Positions 34,023 to 46,689 of a DNA stretch of 64,000 bases are shown piece by piece. The stretch is from Scalesia atractyloides. Its lineage: Eukaryota > Streptophyta > Magnoliopsida > Asterales > Asteraceae. The stretch lies in NCBI GenBank assembly GCA_947069175.1, contig CAMTDV010000002.1, forward strand, positions 6,241,054 through 6,305,053. The letters are read 5' to 3'. A program made the translations under genes and the position numbers. The notes beneath the pieces are model-generated. The model was not told where the DNA came from. It saw only the letters and a program-made list of their open reading frames with translations, and did no database searches. How positions within the stretch are numbered: the first letter of the stretch is position 1; every line of letters begins with the position of its first letter.

Positions 34023-36659
34023 TGTAACATCCGCGAAAAACGGGTTTTCAAAACCCGCTTCGTTTATTAATCGAACAATCAGTTTTAAATTTTTGTTGTT
34101 TATTTATGACTTATTTTAATTTTAAACGATACATAATTAATAAACAAATTAGAATTTATAAATAATAATTGTTAAAAGGTAAAAATAAATTAATTAAAAC
34201 GAAAAATCGGCTGCCGGGAGTCGAACCCGGGTCAGCCGGGAACCTCAAGTCTTAACTCTCATTCACCAAACCACTCTGCCACTTGTGTTCTTTAGTAATA
34301 TATCAAAACAATTAATTCAAATATCAAATCTCGATTTCAAATCAGTCAACCGACGCGCCCAATTCGCAGTCGTCGGAAATCCCGACGATTTCGCCAATTA
34401 CTATCGGTTTCTTGTGACTTAACGTGTATAATAACTCTTACATCGGTTATAACCGATGTTCAGTCCGCTACATCAGTCATAACAGCCGGAGAATTATTAA
34501 CCAACGAATCAAGACGGTAATCAGACCCAATTCATCGATATTCTTCCCTATAAATACACACTCTAGCCTCTGATAATCTTTTCGCTCACAATCACACAAA
34601 TTCTCGACGCAATTTCACTCGCCGGAATTTTTCTGCCATCACCGGACTTTCGCCTGAAAACCGAGACTCACATCAACACGGTAAATACCTCGACTCTCTC
34701 TGTTTCATTCCATTATTATACCGTTACTAACATAAATCCACCATCCAGAATCAATCCCAGACGACGTTGTCGGAAATTCTGTTTTCGCCGGAAAACTTCT
34801 GAAATTTCCAGAATCACGCCGTGAGCCGGTATGATCATTTAAACCTACTGATAATCGTTGCTCAGTAGTTCAATTTCACATCTAATCCATCCAAACTGTT
34901 AATTGATCCTAACAGCCGAAGTTCACAAAACAGAGCCGACGAATCCTTGCCGGAGTTCTGTGAAAGACACTGATCGGTACATCTTTTCCCCAAACCCTCT
35001 CCGTTCATTACCTTTCAATTGCTTATAATGCTTGTTAATCGAATTGGACATGAAACAGTTGAATTATCATTATATGTGTTCTTGAGCGAAGAAGACGAAG
35101 TTCGTTTATGTTATAAGATTAATTAAAATGAGTATTATGAACGGGTTAGACACACAGTCCAGCGGTGGACTATGTGCAAACAAATACATACACGTCGCGA
35201 GTTCGATTCCTATCACAACCTTACTCTCTTAAATAAAAAAAATGCTCTTTTTAACCGAACCGGGATAACTCACAGAATCATGTTAAATATAATAAAAACC
35301 GGATTATTAACCAGGTTAGACACACAGTCCAGCGGTGGACTGTGTGCAACACTAACTCATACGTCCCGGGTTCGAGGCTGGTTGACGGAACCGGTTCAAA
35401 GCAACTAATATCCTTTTAAAAAAATAAATAAATGAGTTTCGGATTAAGTTAAATAGTATATAAATATAATTAAAAACATAAATATTTCGGGTTAGACACG
35501 CAGCTCAGTTGGTAGAGTTGCGTGCACGCGTACGGGAGGTCACGGGTTCGAGTCCACTCAGTGCAATAATATTCACAATTGAACCGGTCAACGGTCAACA
35601 GTCATGGTCAACGGTCAAAAGTCAACATTTTTTTTATTATTTTTATTTATTTATTTAATTTAAAAATCAATTAAAAATACTTAAAAATAACGTTTTTAAA
35701 GTTAGAAAATAGCCCTAAACTCACAAAAATATATCCAGAAATCCTATTAAAATTGTTAATAAAATCCACTTATTTACAGTACCTTTTCGTTATTAATTAG
35801 GTTAGTTATTCCTCGTCGATTAATCCTCTAAACTCGTGCGCATTCAACATCATCCACCGAACGCACCCAATGTGAGTGAATCTCTACCAATTCCCCGTTT
35901 TAATCACATTTTGGGGTGTATCATGTGTCGTTATTATTTATTTCAATTAAACACTTGTGCATTCATCGTATTCATGATCAAATGTGTTGCCAATATATAT
36001 CTATTGTTTGTGTGGTTAATGTTTAGATTAAAGTTATCATTTTCAGTACATACATTATCATAGGCCGCCGCTCCCCATTACCTATGAGCGTGAGCTATTC
36101 CCCATTAACTATGAGCGTGAACGAGGCGTTGCCAACATAAGATCGGCTCCGTTTGATTGAGCCTTGATCTCACATACATCATCATAGGCCGTCCGTTTCC
36201 CATTACCTATGAGCGTGAACGAGACGTTGCCAACATATACATTGTCATTCATATCATATACTCATGCAAGGTGTTTGTGATTGTTTGTTTACATTTGTTT
36301 GTTCATGTATGATTATTGCACAATTTTTCCCTATTAATTACAACAAGGAATCAATAACAAATGTTTTTAACAAGGTTCACTCGCCAACTTTTGTTGACCC
36401 AAAATTCCCCATTTTTACACATGATACAGGTGATCAAGTTGAAGCAAGAAACATATAGGGCGGCCTAGAAGAATAAACCAGTTCAGATTTTGGATTGTTT
36501 TAGTTAATTTTTCCTTTCCTTGTATTGTATGAATTTGACTTGAAACTTTGAGATGTAATTTGAATTTAATAAATATGAAACATATTAGTAAACATCATGA
36601 GCTTTGGTGATAACCAAATTATGCCCCGACTCTTATTCCGCTGCGGTCGGGGTGTGACA
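34023..36659 (+). repeat. 3' LTR of Gy-A2
   Basis: 2637 bp. Antisense tRNA-like sequence 34211-34284, TATA box 34549-34556, hairpins 35151-35176 and 35321-35346, Lys-like unit 35488-35564. Differences from the 5' LTR cluster in the first ~650 bp (about 20 by eye); the next ~630 bp look identical. Confidence 0.93.
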
Positions 36660-36664
36660 AGTGG

Positions 36665-37290
36665 GTTGAAGAAGGCGACCACTAGCTTTGATTAGTGAAG
36701 GAGTTTCTAATGGTAACCTCTTCCATATTATCTATTTTTCTTTCTGTCCGATATGCCGTAAAGCTTGTATGGATAAATACGGGGAGCACGCAGTTCACTG
36801 TAAAGAGCTCCCTATGTTCAAATATCAGCATGACTTGGCGCGGGATGTTTGGGACATCCTAAGAAGAGCTGGGAGTTCTGCTAATAAAGAGGCCCTTGTG
36901 AATTTCCTCACGGACCCTATGGAAGGAGATCTACTCTGCGATCAACGGATCTGCTCGTCTTTTGTTGGGCTGGGAGGAAACATGCTTGTGTGGACCTCAC
37001 GGGGGGTTTCCCCTTTGCTTGGTTTAAGGAAAAACGGGTTTGTAGCTGGACAAACAGCAAGAAAGGCATAATCAAAGAAAGTGGATGACCAGCATGTCTT
37101 TGTCCCTTTTACCTTTGATACATTTGGCTCCCTAGCGCCAGAAGCTATCCACTTCTTGACCAGGGTCCAACGAGTTATCCACAGTAATTTTTCAACCCCT
37201 GGGAGCAGGGTTCGTCTTTGGAAGGATAGGTTTGCAATTCAAAAGGGGGTGACGGCGTGGCTTATTGCCATTCTACCTTCTGTTTTGATT
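36665..37290 (+). pseudogene. Relic of a repeat-associated plant protein (C-terminal part)
   Basis: The plus strand encodes text I recognise as the C-terminal part of a repetitive plant family often annotated as reverse-transcriptase-related or auxilin-like; its function is unknown to me. Seen: a Cys/His segment CPICRKACMDKYGEHAVHC (about 36745-36800), then HDLARDVWDILRRAG, GVSPLLGLRKNGFVAGQ (about 37000-37050), and after a stop at 37069-37071 VFVPFTFDTFGSLAPEA and FAIQKGVTAWLIAILP. Between 36915 and 37005 the coding sense is in another frame (LLVFCWAGRKHACVDLTG), so there are two compensating frameshifts. It lies directly right of Gy-A2. A dead fragment. Confidence 0.55.
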
Positions 37291-37293
37291 TAA

Positions 37294-37699
37294 TTTGGCG
37301 AGTTCTTTTTTTTGTGAAAAGGAATAAATTACTGAAAAAATACAAATTTAAACCAATCAAATTAATAGTTAATTAAAGAAAATTTTTAAAAAAACCTCTT
37401 CACCCTCCCCCTTTGGTGTAATTATAAGAAGGATGAACAATAGCTTGCTCCTACTGGTCCACATGGCAACACTATGTATTTTTACAAAAGAAATAAAAAG
37501 AGAGGGAGAGTGAGTGAGTGAGAAAACAGAGACTGTTGTAAAGCAGATCATCTCCAGAGTAAACTCCAGTGGTTGAAGAAGAAACCCTAAGCTATTGCCA
37601 AACTTCTCCATCTCTTTATCCTATCTCTATCTTTCAGCGACTCGCACTCCCTTAGAAAGAAGATCCATCCCTTTGGCCCCTTCGATTAATAATAAAACA
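37294..37699. other. No gene seen
   Basis: AT-rich with a GAGTGAGTGAG stretch near 37505. The 80-codon minus frame has no recognisable domain. Confidence 0.4.
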
Positions 37700-38026
37700 A
37701 TCATATGACATTCAAGATTATACACCCTTAAGGACCTTTAAATAAAAAGGCTCCTCTCCCAACCACACATCATGCCAAAAAGTAGTAGTAATCCCATTAC
37801 CAACCTTTTTTTCTTTAAAACTCTAACCCACAAAGCACCACCTCCATTTGTCAAGCAATGCCAAGTTAAACCATTCAAACTACCATAACCAAATTCCATT
37901 TAATCTAGGAATCTTTCTCTTACCATCAAAATAGCCCCAAAAAAACTTCAATTGAATGGACTCTAATTTTTTTTTCACATAAATCGGCATAAGAAACGTA
38001 GATAAATAATATATTTTTTGGGACAT
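37700..38026 (-). pseudogene. LINE-type reverse transcriptase C-terminal fragment
   Basis: On the minus strand YYLSTFLMPIYV (about 38005), then IQLKFFWGYFDGKRKIPRL and, after frame breaks, GNGITTFWHDVWLG (about 37790-37745) form the order typical of plant non-LTR (LINE) reverse transcriptases: the segment after the palm and the start of the zf-RVT region. Only the distal end remains. No catalytic YADD-type motif lies in the window around it. It may belong to the same degraded element as 36665-37290 in opposite orientation, but that is not shown. Confidence 0.6.
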
Positions 38027-38204
38027 AGCCTTTCTTGTATTAGGTTTCCGTACTCTCCAAATTGTAGAGCCTCGTTGCCTCACTTCAGTCAGACTATGTT
38101 GTTTCAACCGGGTCAACGTGAGTTTGCTTGGGCGTTTCTTCAGGTAACCATATCGCTGACTGTCACTTGACAGACGTTGTGCCACCACAAGAGCTGAACA
38201 CTTT

Positions 38205-38385
38205 CTGGCGCAACACATAATGGGACGAAAACCCGGGTGGGCTCAGGATAGAACTTGGTACCTCTGCAAGAAGGCTAGACTCTATCCATCATTATCTAAC
38301 CCACCAAAGTAACACAAGTGAGGATTAAACTTGGGTCTTCATTGAAGAACCCAGACCTCCCTACCACTAGACCACAAGTGATAGA
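38205..38385 (-). mobile_element. tRNA-headed SINE-like fragment
   Basis: Minus strand has a box A-like TGGTCTAGTGGTAGG (38374-38360) and about 28 bases later AGTTTAATCC as a weak box B, followed by ~110 bp of unique tail. The arrangement fits a degraded tRNA-derived SINE. No poly(A) tail or TSD was found. Confidence 0.35.
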
Positions 38386-38717
38386 TTAGATAAATAATAC
38401 CAAGATCAATAAGCAATTGCCACCCTTAAAATTTCCCATATTCAAAACAGTTAGGAATGCCCATAACGGGGCAACGAGGCTCTTTAATTTGGGTTGTACG
38501 GTGGTCTAAAACAAGAAAGTCGTCATATGGAAACATTTCAAAGTGGTGATGCTTAACCGAATTAATAGAACTTTTTTTTTCATTAACCAAATTTATGTAA
38601 CTGAAACCAATCAGTTACGGAATCTACAAATTAATGCCGGTTATAGATTCGATTTTGGATCATATTGAAACCAAACCAAACCAAACTTAACTTATACTCC
38701 CCTACTTGGCTACTTTT

Positions 38718-38868
38718 ATATTTATATTTTCACAATGCTATTAAAGATTAACCAAATACATTCTTAATATTATTTAATGTTTCAATTACTAATATTTATA
38801 TTTTCACAATGCTATTAAAGATTAACCAATTACATTCTTAATATTATTTAATGTTTCAATTACTGATA
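38718..38868. repeat. Two-copy 74-bp tandem duplication
   Basis: TTCACAATGCTATTAAAG to TTTCAATTACT occurs twice, 74 bp apart, nearly identical. Confidence 0.85.
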
Positions 38869-39626
38869 GAAAATTATGCAACTATTACTTGTTGATGTTG
38901 AAGTAAATGCACTTGCACATGTATCTCATTACAATGCAGATCCGACCATTATGTGCGTTCAACCACAAACACCATTTCATTATTTATTTATTTCTTTATT
39001 AATTTCGACTGCCGATGATGAATTAGATTATTTGTATTCTTATTTGACTAGGTTTTGACTATTTATAGATGCAATGAATCTATGATAAGTTGAAACAACC
39101 TATCCTATTCTTGAAAGTCAATATGTGTGAGATACACCTTATACCATAAGGCATAAGGCTTTTAACAACTAACATATTACCTGATAATCCGTCGATAAAG
39201 TGGTTTCCATTACTAAGACCATCTGTAATGATTAATGTCTTCTAATGGACATTTTTTGTCACATCTGCATCATAATACTTCATGTAATGGTTACCGTCCC
39301 TAAATACATTTTCATTTATTACTTTCCATGTTTTTTCTTCTTATTGGACACTATTCTATAAATGTATCTCCCTCTTCATGGCCCTATAATGCCCATAAGG
39401 AATGGTGTGGGGCGTTATCAAACTATTTCACGTCCCTACAGTGTCCATTATGCGTGGACTAACAAGTCGGTGATCCTCCATCTGAAAACATATAGTGCGT
39501 CTTTAATGAGTTGAAACAAGTCAACAACCCATGTTTACTCTTGAAAGGCAAATTGAATATGAATGGCATAATACCTTAAAGCTTAAGCCAATTATACTTT
39601 CACAATTTAATATTTTGGGTATGTTT
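38869..39626. other. No gene seen; weak internal duplication
   Basis: The text GTTGAAACAA...CTTGAAAG...ATACCTTA recurs at about 39080-39170 and 39505-39585. No coding support. Confidence 0.4.
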
Positions 39627-39818
39627 TGTTAGGTATCAATCGGCGCAGCGGAAACCAACACACATGTGCACAAACGATATAATCACGCGATATAGAAAAT
39701 AATAAACCTGAGGCAAGAACTTTACGTGGTTTGGTTCTAGTGGGGAACCCACATTCACAGGTTGCAACTAGAGTTTTCTCATTAACCACAAAACCAAAGA
39801 TTTCAATTACATAACATA

Positions 39819-39819
<1 letters not shown>

Positions 39820-39897
<78 letters not shown>
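39820..39897. repeat. (AT)n microsatellite within S-G
   Basis: About 38 AT units immediately left of the MITE-like element; a short TATATATAT remnant (40312-40320) lies on its right. Confidence 0.92.
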
Positions 39898-39900
<3 letters not shown>

Positions 39901-40311
39901 GAGGGTTATCTTGAAAACGTTAAATATTGCGAGAACGAATGAGAAAACCAATCAAAACCATTTTTTTAATACAATCATCATTTTAATTAAAATACAACAT
40001 CAAAAAAAGAAATTACAACATCAAATAATTCATTTCTCCTCTCAAAATCACTCTTATTAGATTTTTTATACATGTATAAATATAAAAAATTTACACATGT
40101 GTAAATGGCAAACTTACACATGTAAATTTCCTTTATTTCCGAATTCATGTAAATTAAATGTGTAAATTAAATTTCTAGAATTGTATTCGAATAATAATGA
40201 CAAGTGTAAAAAGAAATTTTGAATTTCACTTGTTTTTTATCAAGTTCTAGTGGTTTTTCATTCGTTCTCACGGTTCTCGCGATATTTAGCATTTTCATTT
40301 AAACCCTCCCC
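39898..40311. mobile_element. MITE-like element inserted in an AT microsatellite
   Basis: 414 bp with long imperfect terminal inverted repeats: left end GGGGAGGGTTATCTTGAAAA, with TTAAATATTGCGAGAACG inside; the right end is the inverse (CGTTCTCACGG, CTCGCGATATTTAGC, AAACCCTCCCC). It is flanked by TA repeats on both sides. That insertion preference recalls the micron MITEs of rice. No coding capacity. Confidence 0.75.
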
Positions 40312-40419
40312 TATATATATAATAACAAGATTATGACGACACAACTTAGGAACCAAAATCGGGCCTAAATAAAACCCGCCCAAAAGCCTTCACACCCAAC
40401 ATGTTTAGCGCTATCTTAT

Positions 40420-41290
40420 ATAGGTTGCGTTTGGTTCTCACTAATGAGATTGTAAATCAATATAAGGTTAAAAGAAAAATAAGGAAACAAAAATGTACGA
40501 ATATTTGAACTTGTTTTGTTGGTGGAGTTGGGTCTAGCTTTTATTACAAACTAATGTTTGACCCTCATGTTTATTCAGTTGTGTTTGGTTTGTGAGGTTG
40601 AAAATGAGTGTAGGTTTAAAATAAAAAGGAAGAAAAACAAAAGAAATATATAATTGTTTTAACTTCTTGTTTGGTTGATGGAGTTTTGTCTAGGTATCAT
40701 TATCAAAACTGTTTTTTGGCCACTATCTCTTCGTCGGTGGCATTTAGTTTGTGAGATCGCAAAGGGGTATAGCTTTAAAAGAAATTGAGTATTGTTTGGC
40801 TCATATGTATCTTCCCTAACCTAATGTTTGTTTTTTAATAATTACTTTTTGAGTCCATGTATTTTAATGGTTTTAACCACTTGAGTTCAAAATTAAAAAT
40901 TTTAACGTCCGTAGTCCTTAACCGTTCATTTATAATGTTTTGAGTCTTTGTGTTTTAGTGGTTTTAACCACTAATTGGAAATTTTTGTAGTGTGAATGGA
41001 TGTTAATTTAGTAAAAATTATAATTTAGTAAAATTATAACTCTTCATATGGTGAATTAAAGATTAAACTCTTGAGTAGAGTTTTTATGTCAATTTATTTG
41101 TTATTATTAGAGTTTATGTCTCTAATAAATAACTAATTAAGTGAAAATTTTCACTTATTCTCAACTCTTGTAAAAATAGTAGGCTTTGTGTCTCATTTTG
41201 TGAAAAAAAAATGCTAGAAAACTACAAGAGAAGTAATACAAGAAAACACATGAATTCATGGAGAGTTCTTGGAAAAAAAGAGATACTTGA
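40420..41290. repeat. Degenerate repeats, no gene
   Basis: Phrases GTTTGGTTCTCACTAATGAG (40429), GTTTGGTTTGTGAGGTTG (40572) and TTAGTTTGTGAGATCG (40745) introduce three loosely similar ~150-bp segments. The rest is AT-rich. Confidence 0.4.
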
Positions 41291-41299
41291 ATACCTATG

Positions 41300-41425
41300 T
41301 GTTGGGTACTTAGAGAGACTGCTCCAGCTGTTGTACCTAGGGAGACAAACGCATTATCTTTAGTAGTGGCGCGAAATCTGTTTTCAGGGAAGCGTGTTGA
41401 ACATGTGCCTCAGCCACAACCGTCA
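41300..41425 (+). repeat. Dispersed repeat fragment, relative of 20520-20660
   Basis: See the matching entry: shared CAAACGCATT and CGAAATCTGTTTT blocks in the same order and orientation. Confidence 0.5.
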
Positions 41426-41989
41426 ACACTTGTTTTCTTCATTTTTTAGGAAATTATTGTATAAGAAGATGTGGTTCAAGACCTCGTCGAAGCCCACACA
41501 ACGGACCATACAAGAAGACGCAGTTAAGGCTCTTGTTGAAGACAACGATTTGAATTGATTTATTTAAATATGTTGTATTTCATATTTCATTTTGTTTGAT
41601 TTGTACATGGTACGGGTACTACAATTTCCCAAAATTATGCCAAAATTATGTAAAGATAGTATCTTTACAAATTTTATATTTATTTATATAATTTTTATTA
41701 TAAAATTGTGACTCATCTCCTACAAACTTAAAACAGATTCTTGAGATTGTTGCTACAATTTTAAAACTTTATTTATAAGATTTGGGGTTCATGAAAGGAT
41801 TTATAATAAAAATAAATATTTTTTAGAGATTATGATCTTATAAATATTTTTTTGGGAAATATGTATGTAGTACAACTTGTTGTGATTGGATATATTGAGA
41901 TTGAGTTATAATCTTAAATCCTATACCTTGGTACAAAACGAATAGTTCGGTTCAATCGTTTGGTTTTGAAACGATTATGGAATCGTTAA

Positions 41990-43035
41990 TTTTTTCTAAC
42001 CTTTGTGTTAGAACGGGTTTATTAGTGTCAACCATACGTTTTTTGTAAATGTTAAATTTCTCTAACTTGTGTGTTAGACCGAAATTATGGGTGTAAACCA
42101 TACGTTTTTTGTAAATGTTAAATTCTCTTGAGTAGAATTTTCATGTCTTTAAATAAGAGTTTTATGTTACTTGATTAGAGTTTTATGTCTCTAATTCAGT
42201 TCTATTTAAAGTAGACTCTTCATCCACCCATGGATTTATATGAACAAATAAGCCGTATAATAATTTTTTAATCATTTATTTCTACACGAGCGTGTTAGAA
42301 TTGGGTTCTTTATACAAACTGATATGTTTTATAACAATTTCGGTAATCGTTTATTTCTAACGAGCTTGTTAGAACCTATGGGTATCATAATGGTTACTAT
42401 AATCATTTATTTCTAACAAATATGTTAGAACATATTTATTAATAAGATTTATAACAAATTTTTTAATTGTTTATTTCTAACAAAAGTGTTAGAAACAGTT
42501 TATAAAAAACAAATGATTTTTGTAATCATTTGTCTTCTAACATGCGTGTTAGAAACGGTTCATGAAAAGTATTTGTTTGAAAGTAATTTTTCGTTGTTTA
42601 TTTTTAAACATGTCTATTAGAAGTGACTTATTTATATGAACCATAAATGTGTTTATAACAAGTCGAATTAAAATTTAGTGGAAATGTTAATATTTCTAAC
42701 GTGCGCGTTAGATTTTTTTTTCATTTTAACATGTTTGTTAAAAATGGTTAGAATACAAATACTTTGAAATGTTTATGTAAACATTTTATATAAGTAATTT
42801 GTTGTAGAATTGATTTTAGTGAATATAAACACATTAATGCTTTGCATGGTTTAGAAATAAAAAGTCATACATTGAAGTTGATGTTTAATTGGCTTTAAGA
42901 ATTAAATCACCATAAAGTGATGGTGTTGTTGTATGGGATTTATCACTAACTTTAATTTGTTATTTCTAAATCCAAATGGTCATGTTTTATATATATATAA
43001 TTACTTAAATTTTCTAACACGTGTGTTAGAAAAAG
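41990..43035. repeat. Array of short palindromes (TTTCTAAC...GTTAGAAA)
   Basis: Eleven copies of an inverted motif TTCTAAC-N6-GTTAGAA or variants: 41993, 42061, 42280, 42355, 42411, 42475, 42535, 42602, 42693, 42723 and 43011. From 42280 to 42622 the spacing is 56-75 bp and the intervening text (TTATAACAAATTTTTTAATCG-like) is also shared, so it is a diverged tandem array. No coding potential. Confidence 0.7.
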
Positions 43036-45043
43036 TGTATCACAAATACAAGGTTAGAGATTGTTCATTATATAAGACATAATGAATGGAAATGTTTTAT
43101 GTAAACATTTGATTGCCTTTGTGTGCATTAAAAATGATGAGAAATCGTTGATATTATTAATATAGTATATTGAAAACTATAGAATTGTTTTAGAGTGATT
43201 TTTAAAACAAAGTTTTGCATAGTATTGATAATTCAAATGGTTCGCTACTCTTGTTAGAAATAGCATATAGTGAACAAAGTAACAATCTCATAGATATTAT
43301 TTGGTGGAAGACGACTTGGTGTTGCTGTGACCAATTATAGTTGTTCAAGTTCACTACTTAAATGTAGTCTTTGTAACAACTTGGTGTTGTTTTATGTAGA
43401 ATTGTCCAAGTTTAAAGTTTCAAGATGAAATGAGAAACTTGTACTTACAAGTGCATGGAGTCTTATTGAGGGAGTATCTCAAGACATGTCATGTGACGAT
43501 ATCGTTGAGAAGATTTTGGTCAGATTATAAAGTGTTGAAGATAAAAGCACTTTGATATTTAATGCCTACAGATCGTCTATGCTACCGTTTAAATTTCAAA
43601 AGTGTTTGACACTTATGATTTAGTTTCCAATGTATTTTATTGTGTTGTGTTCAATATCTTCGGAGAACACATGCAATTTGTTACAAAGAAATAAATCACT
43701 AATGTTTGTGACGTATAAATTATTTTTGTGGAAAGTAATTATAACGCCAACTATACATTGTTTAAAATAATATGGCTTTAAACGGATAGTACATGAAAAT
43801 ATTTGGACATAAACAACTTGAGAGTTGTTGCATTGACTAAAAGTCAAAGACGAAACATCAAATGTATAACCACATCATGAGAGATTAATGAAAGAACATA
43901 CTGAGTGTATTGAGATGAAATACACAAACGAGATTCATGTCGAAATACTTCGTTAGAAATCATTGGAAAATTCACAAGTTTGAATTCTAACATAAGAAAG
44001 TAAAAGTACTATATGTTATTGCATAACTTTAGTAATCTTGCGAGATTTATATGTAGATGCGTCTACCACTTGAATATGGAATTTTTACCTTCGTTTGGGA
44101 GAGCATCCTAAATATACATATCTCCAAATGAAGAACAATAGATGTCTGCAAATCACTTATGGCAAAATTGTGAATGCCATGTTGTTGAGTGTGGATCTAG
44201 TTGACTCTATCTTCCACATAATAGTGATTGTAAACGAGGAACATTCATCTTGTTGGCGATGAGTGTGTTCACCAAGTGACTTGAATTAAGACTTATGTTT
44301 AAGTGCTTATGAGTCAATGATAAAGCGTTGGAGATCAAAGGTAAACAAGTTATGTTCCTTAATTAAATGATAAAATTTAGCTATGTGCTATATACAATAA
44401 TTTGTGAGACCTTCCTAAATATTGATGTTTTATGATTATGAATAAGTCTCATTATTTTGTCTTCACAATGAATGAATGTTGCAAAGTGATATTATGATAT
44501 CCTTGGAGCTGTGAAGACTCGGAATGATGCATCTTCTGTTCACGTGCTATTGTAATGTAAAGCATGCTAGACTAGTACTTGGTTAATTATGGGTCTTGTC
44601 GGATACTAATTAAATCTAAACATTCAAATGTTTATGAACACAAAAAGAATTTGTGTATAGACAAAGTTGAGAGAGAGTTTCATTCATTATAAGGAAAAGA
44701 CATGTAACTTTTGAAGATTTTGTTCGAAAAGCTAATGAGGAGAACTCATTGTCTAGGCTTATTCTAGATGTTAAATTAGAATTATTCTAAGTTGGTGACA
44801 AACTTATGACAATGGCATGTGTTGCTTTGGTCAGCTCGAAAGCTTATATAAGCTAATGCAATATGATCAAATTCACTGATACAATGAGGTTGATCTTGTT
44901 CTATCATATGTGTATAAAGGTCGTCATAAGTGAAGTTATGTAAATGTTGATCAAATGGCAAGAAATTTGGGGAGGATCCATTTAAAAAAAACAACCCTAT
45001 AAGGGTATGTAGAAATGATTTTCGTTACTCAATCTGGAAGTTA
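43036..45043. other. No gene seen
   Basis: AT-rich. Short frames on both strands lack domains. It could be decayed retroelement sequence, but nothing specific is readable. Confidence 0.4.
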
Positions 45044-46587
45044 TCCAATGTCACACCCCAACCGATGGCGGAAACATCGGAGTGAGACGAAATAGACTGT
45101 TCATCACACATAACACTATTTGCGACAATAATTAGATAAACCAAGTTTCATTTCAAAATAGATTGTCAAGTACAACAAGAAATACAACAACATGTTCTCT
45201 AATATTCTAGATGAGTTTCTAAGCCATTCCTACCAAGTTCCATCATGATCAACTTCTCTAACCTGTAACATGTTAAAAGTATAGTTCAATACAACAAGTA
45301 TTGCGAGTACACAAGTTTGTAATACATAGCATAAGTATAGAAGAATTTACTCAAATTCACATGGCAATTGTATGTAAGGTAAGCTAGCATGCATTACTTA
45401 ATTGTCAAACCCAAGTGTCCACAAGAATGAACGTTTCCCTCGTCACACGAAGTAACAAGACTAAAGTATGAATGTAACAAGAATGAATCAGCTTTAAGAC
45501 TTAACAATACCCCGACGGGCGGTGTGCTACTCCTATAGCGCTATATATGTTAAGTTGGGGCTAGCTAAGTTAATGACAATAAGCATGTATGAATTTAGCA
45601 TGTACAAAGCATAACATAAGCATGTATAAAGGATTGAGTGTATAAAGCATGTAGTGTGTATGTTTGTGTGTTTTCGTATGTTAACATGTTGCAACCTAAA
45701 GTGTGTATAAGGAAATGGGTCAAGTGTACTCATGGTTTTGCAAGCTTCCACTTGTTAGTCCCGTGAAGAGTTTGGGAGATGGAAGGATCACCAAGTTATC
45801 CTACAAGAGGAAGAATGGTTTGGGTAAGTATTCAAACGGAGGATTGGAAATGAAAAGACGTTAAAGTAGTTTATACAGGAAAGTAATCATCTAGACTTAA
45901 TACTCGTTTTTGACACTATGATACCCATTCGGGTGGATGTGATTTCATGGGTTAGGATACCCATTAGAATCGTAACGAGAGATTAAGTACGTAGGTGATG
46001 TAACCTAGTACCATGACGGATAACCATGTGATTACCATCAAGAGTTCGGTTAGTATTTATATATATAGTATATGTAGTAAGTAAATAAACATCATGTAAA
46101 ATCATAGAAGTCATGCATGGAGGTAGGATGATAACCTTCCTTTTAAACCTCTCGTATAGTATACCAATGCACAACTCGTCACAAGGACGAAAAGGATGGT
46201 CATGAGTAACATAAAAGTGAAAGACAAAAGTAAACGGAAACATCAAGTGAGGTGGTGGATCGAAAGTAGGATAGCCAAGGCTTCCAAGGGATCACACACT
46301 ACCAACTCAAGTCGAGCTTGGAAGGATACAACACTTGTGGGTAATACCATTTATAAAATCAAAAGGTTAAGAACACTCAGGTTCCCAAATATGGTCATGT
46401 TCCAAGTTAGTCTTCCATAGAAGACTTATGGAGACATTCCAAGGTACTCCAAGTAATAAGAAAGAAAGAGAGAAAATGGAGGGAGATGTGAGTTAGAACT
46501 CACTTGATTTAGAGAGAAGAGCGTTTTGAGTCTTTAGAGAAGAGAAGAGAGAAATGGGGTGTGAGTTGAAAGTGAAATGGGATGGGG

Positions 46588-46595
46588 TATTTATA
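46588..46595 (-). promoter_or_regulatory. TATA box of Gy-C LTR
   Basis: TATAAATA on the minus strand; the 5' LTR equivalent is 63727-63720. Confidence 0.6.
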
Positions 46596-46689
46596 GGTAA
46601 AGTTTGGGAGGGTGTTAGTTGAGGGTAATTAATGCAAGAAACACACAATTGACCAATCCATGAGCTTGGAATGTATAATTCCGGATCGC

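Larger units (their letters stand above)
25872..36659 (+). mobile_element. Full-length Ty3/gypsy chromovirus Gy-A2 (Tekay/Del-like)
   Basis: 10.8 kb with LTRs 25872-28507 and 34023-36659, primer site, gag-pol and polypurine tract. Perfect TSD AGTGG at 25867-25871 and 36660-36664. Same family as Gy-A1 by sequence throughout but uninterrupted. Few coding lesions (two one-base losses and two stops), so it is younger or better preserved than Gy-A1. Confidence 0.94.
39627..40401. mobile_element. Solo LTR S-G, carrying a MITE-like insert
   Basis: Starts TGTTAGGTATCAATC and ends CACACCCAACA with perfect TSD TGTTT at 39622-39626 and 40402-40406. Without the inserted 39898-40311 it is about 360 bp, mostly AT microsatellite in the middle. 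Short copia-like LTR; orientation unknown. Confidence 0.8.

Noticed and set aside
39607..39951. 114-codon ORF with a long Ile-Tyr run
   Set aside because: It is the translation of the AT microsatellite.
43620..43847. 75-codon minus ORF and other short ORFs in 43-45 kb
   Set aside because: No domain, no homologous partner in the window and AT-driven composition.
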